5,060 nt of DNA from contig JAHWKP010000129.1 of assembly GCA_019347775.1 (NCBI GenBank), positions 1 to 5,060 on the forward strand, given 5' to 3'. Each line of letters opens with the position of its first letter. The first letter of the stretch is position 1. The notes under the pieces are model-generated. The model saw nothing but the letters and a program-made list of their open reading frames with translations. It had not been told where the DNA came from and ran no database searches. Source of the DNA: Actinomycetota bacterium (GTDB taxonomy: Bacteria > Actinomycetota > Acidimicrobiia > Acidimicrobiales > JAHWKP01). Positions 4,848 to 5,060 of this stretch are shown here, one piece after another. The position numbers and the translations under genes are program-made.

Positions 4848-4877
4848 TTGACAAAGGCCAGAACGTCAATGTAGATT
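4848..4877 (+). promoter_or_regulatory. Sigma-70-type promoter of the HTH gene, predicted leaderless
   Basis: TTGACA at 4848-4853 is a perfect -35. After 18 bp comes TAGATT (4872-4877), four of six matches to the -10. The predicted transcription start falls on 4884, which is the A of the ATG, and there is no Shine-Dalgarno. The region is separated from the preceding crotonase stop by only 19 bp. The -10 lies inside the palindrome described separately. Confidence 0.68.
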
Positions 4878-4881
4878 GACG
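4864..4881. repeat. Perfect inverted repeat CGTCAAT-GTAG-ATTGACG, candidate operator
   Basis: Two 7-bp arms (4864-4870 and 4875-4881) are exact reverse complements around GTAG, covering the -10 of the promoter and ending 2 nt before the ATG. Each arm contains TTGAC in one orientation, and the -35 supplies a third copy at 4848. A dimeric repressor bound here would block transcription; the HTH protein encoded next is the obvious candidate. The palindrome does not match HAIR, CIRCE or actinobacterial LexA boxes as I know them. Confidence 0.55.
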
Positions 4882-4883
4882 AC

Positions 4884-5060
4884 ATGGCCAAGCAAGCCCG
4901 GGACATCGCGGGCGACGCTGCGAGCAAGGACCCGAGGGTGGGGCTTCGAGCGGTTGTCGCGTTGCGTCAGCTCACCGAATCTTTGGAGTCGTTGCAGGTA
5001 GCTAACGCAAGAGATCAGGGGTGGTCATGGCAGGAGATCGCGCTGCACCTCGGCGTGTCA
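4884..5060 (+). CDS. Helix-turn-helix protein, N-terminal part (3' end outside window)
   Basis: The frame opens at ATG 4884 and stays open for 59 codons to the window edge. After a polar lead (MAKQARDIAGDAASKDPRVG) comes an amphipathic helix, LRAVVALRQLTESLESLQVANAR, and then QGWSWQEIALHLGVS at 45-59, the first part of a helix-turn-helix: WxEIAxxLGVS is usually followed by a recognition helix just beyond the window. This layout is familiar from short actinobacterial HTH proteins related to the sigma-70 region 4 fold, sometimes encoded next to a Clp N-terminal-domain protein, but nothing downstream can be checked. Probable role: DNA-binding transcription regulator. The strong promoter with its palindrome at the start codon suggests autoregulation. 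Confidence 0.7.
   Translation, partial: MAKQARDIAGDAASKDPRVGLRAVVALRQLTESLESLQVANARDQGWSWQEIALHLGVS

Overview
The window is GC-rich, gene-dense chromosomal DNA from an actinobacterium. The main evidence is the lepB–DUF2469–yraN gene order, a neighbourhood typical of Actinobacteria (compare M. tuberculosis Rv2903c–Rv2898c). A tiny MGFNPFRP-type membrane protein and an HTH protein of a type I associate with actinobacteria point the same way. An Acidimicrobiia-like lineage is my guess, not something the sequence proves. No tRNA, rRNA, CRISPR array, insertion sequence or prophage signature is visible.

Layout. (1) 1-1968, plus strand: the 3' end of signal peptidase I (lepB), a DUF2469 protein, a YraN/UPF0102 nuclease-fold protein and a PLP-dependent trans-sulfuration enzyme of cystathionine gamma-lyase type. 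The last two are translationally coupled by a TTGA overlap. The rnhB gene that usually lies between lepB and DUF2469 is missing. (2) 1969-2640, plus strand: a strong AT-rich promoter and a 203-residue protein that joins a GGDEF (diguanylate cyclase-like) domain to a C-terminal ribbon-helix-helix DNA-binding domain. This is the most unusual item here. (3) 2680-4025, minus strand: a compact four-gene run, in transcription order a 37-aa single-span membrane protein, a 68-aa zinc-ribbon-like protein, the organic hydroperoxide reductase Ohr and a small nitroreductase. It looks like a redox/detoxification operon. (4) 4046-4828, plus strand: a crotonase-fold protein that lacks both hydratase glutamates and resembles PaaG-type isomerases. 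It starts head-to-head with the minus-strand operon, 20 bp away. (5) 4848-5060, plus strand: a promoter with a perfect 7+4+7 palindrome over its -10, and the start of an HTH protein that runs off the window.

How it fits together. Housekeeping genes (protein secretion, the YraN cluster) lie beside sulfur amino-acid metabolism, peroxide and nitro-compound reduction, and acyl-CoA metabolism. Two putative regulators, GGDEF-RHH and HTH, each sit directly behind an own promoter that contains a repeat overlapping the core elements, which suggests autoregulation. Several genes have no Shine-Dalgarno sequence but carry a -10-like hexamer 5-8 nt before the start codon, so leaderless mRNAs are likely. 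All functional statements come from reading motifs by eye; no database search was run.
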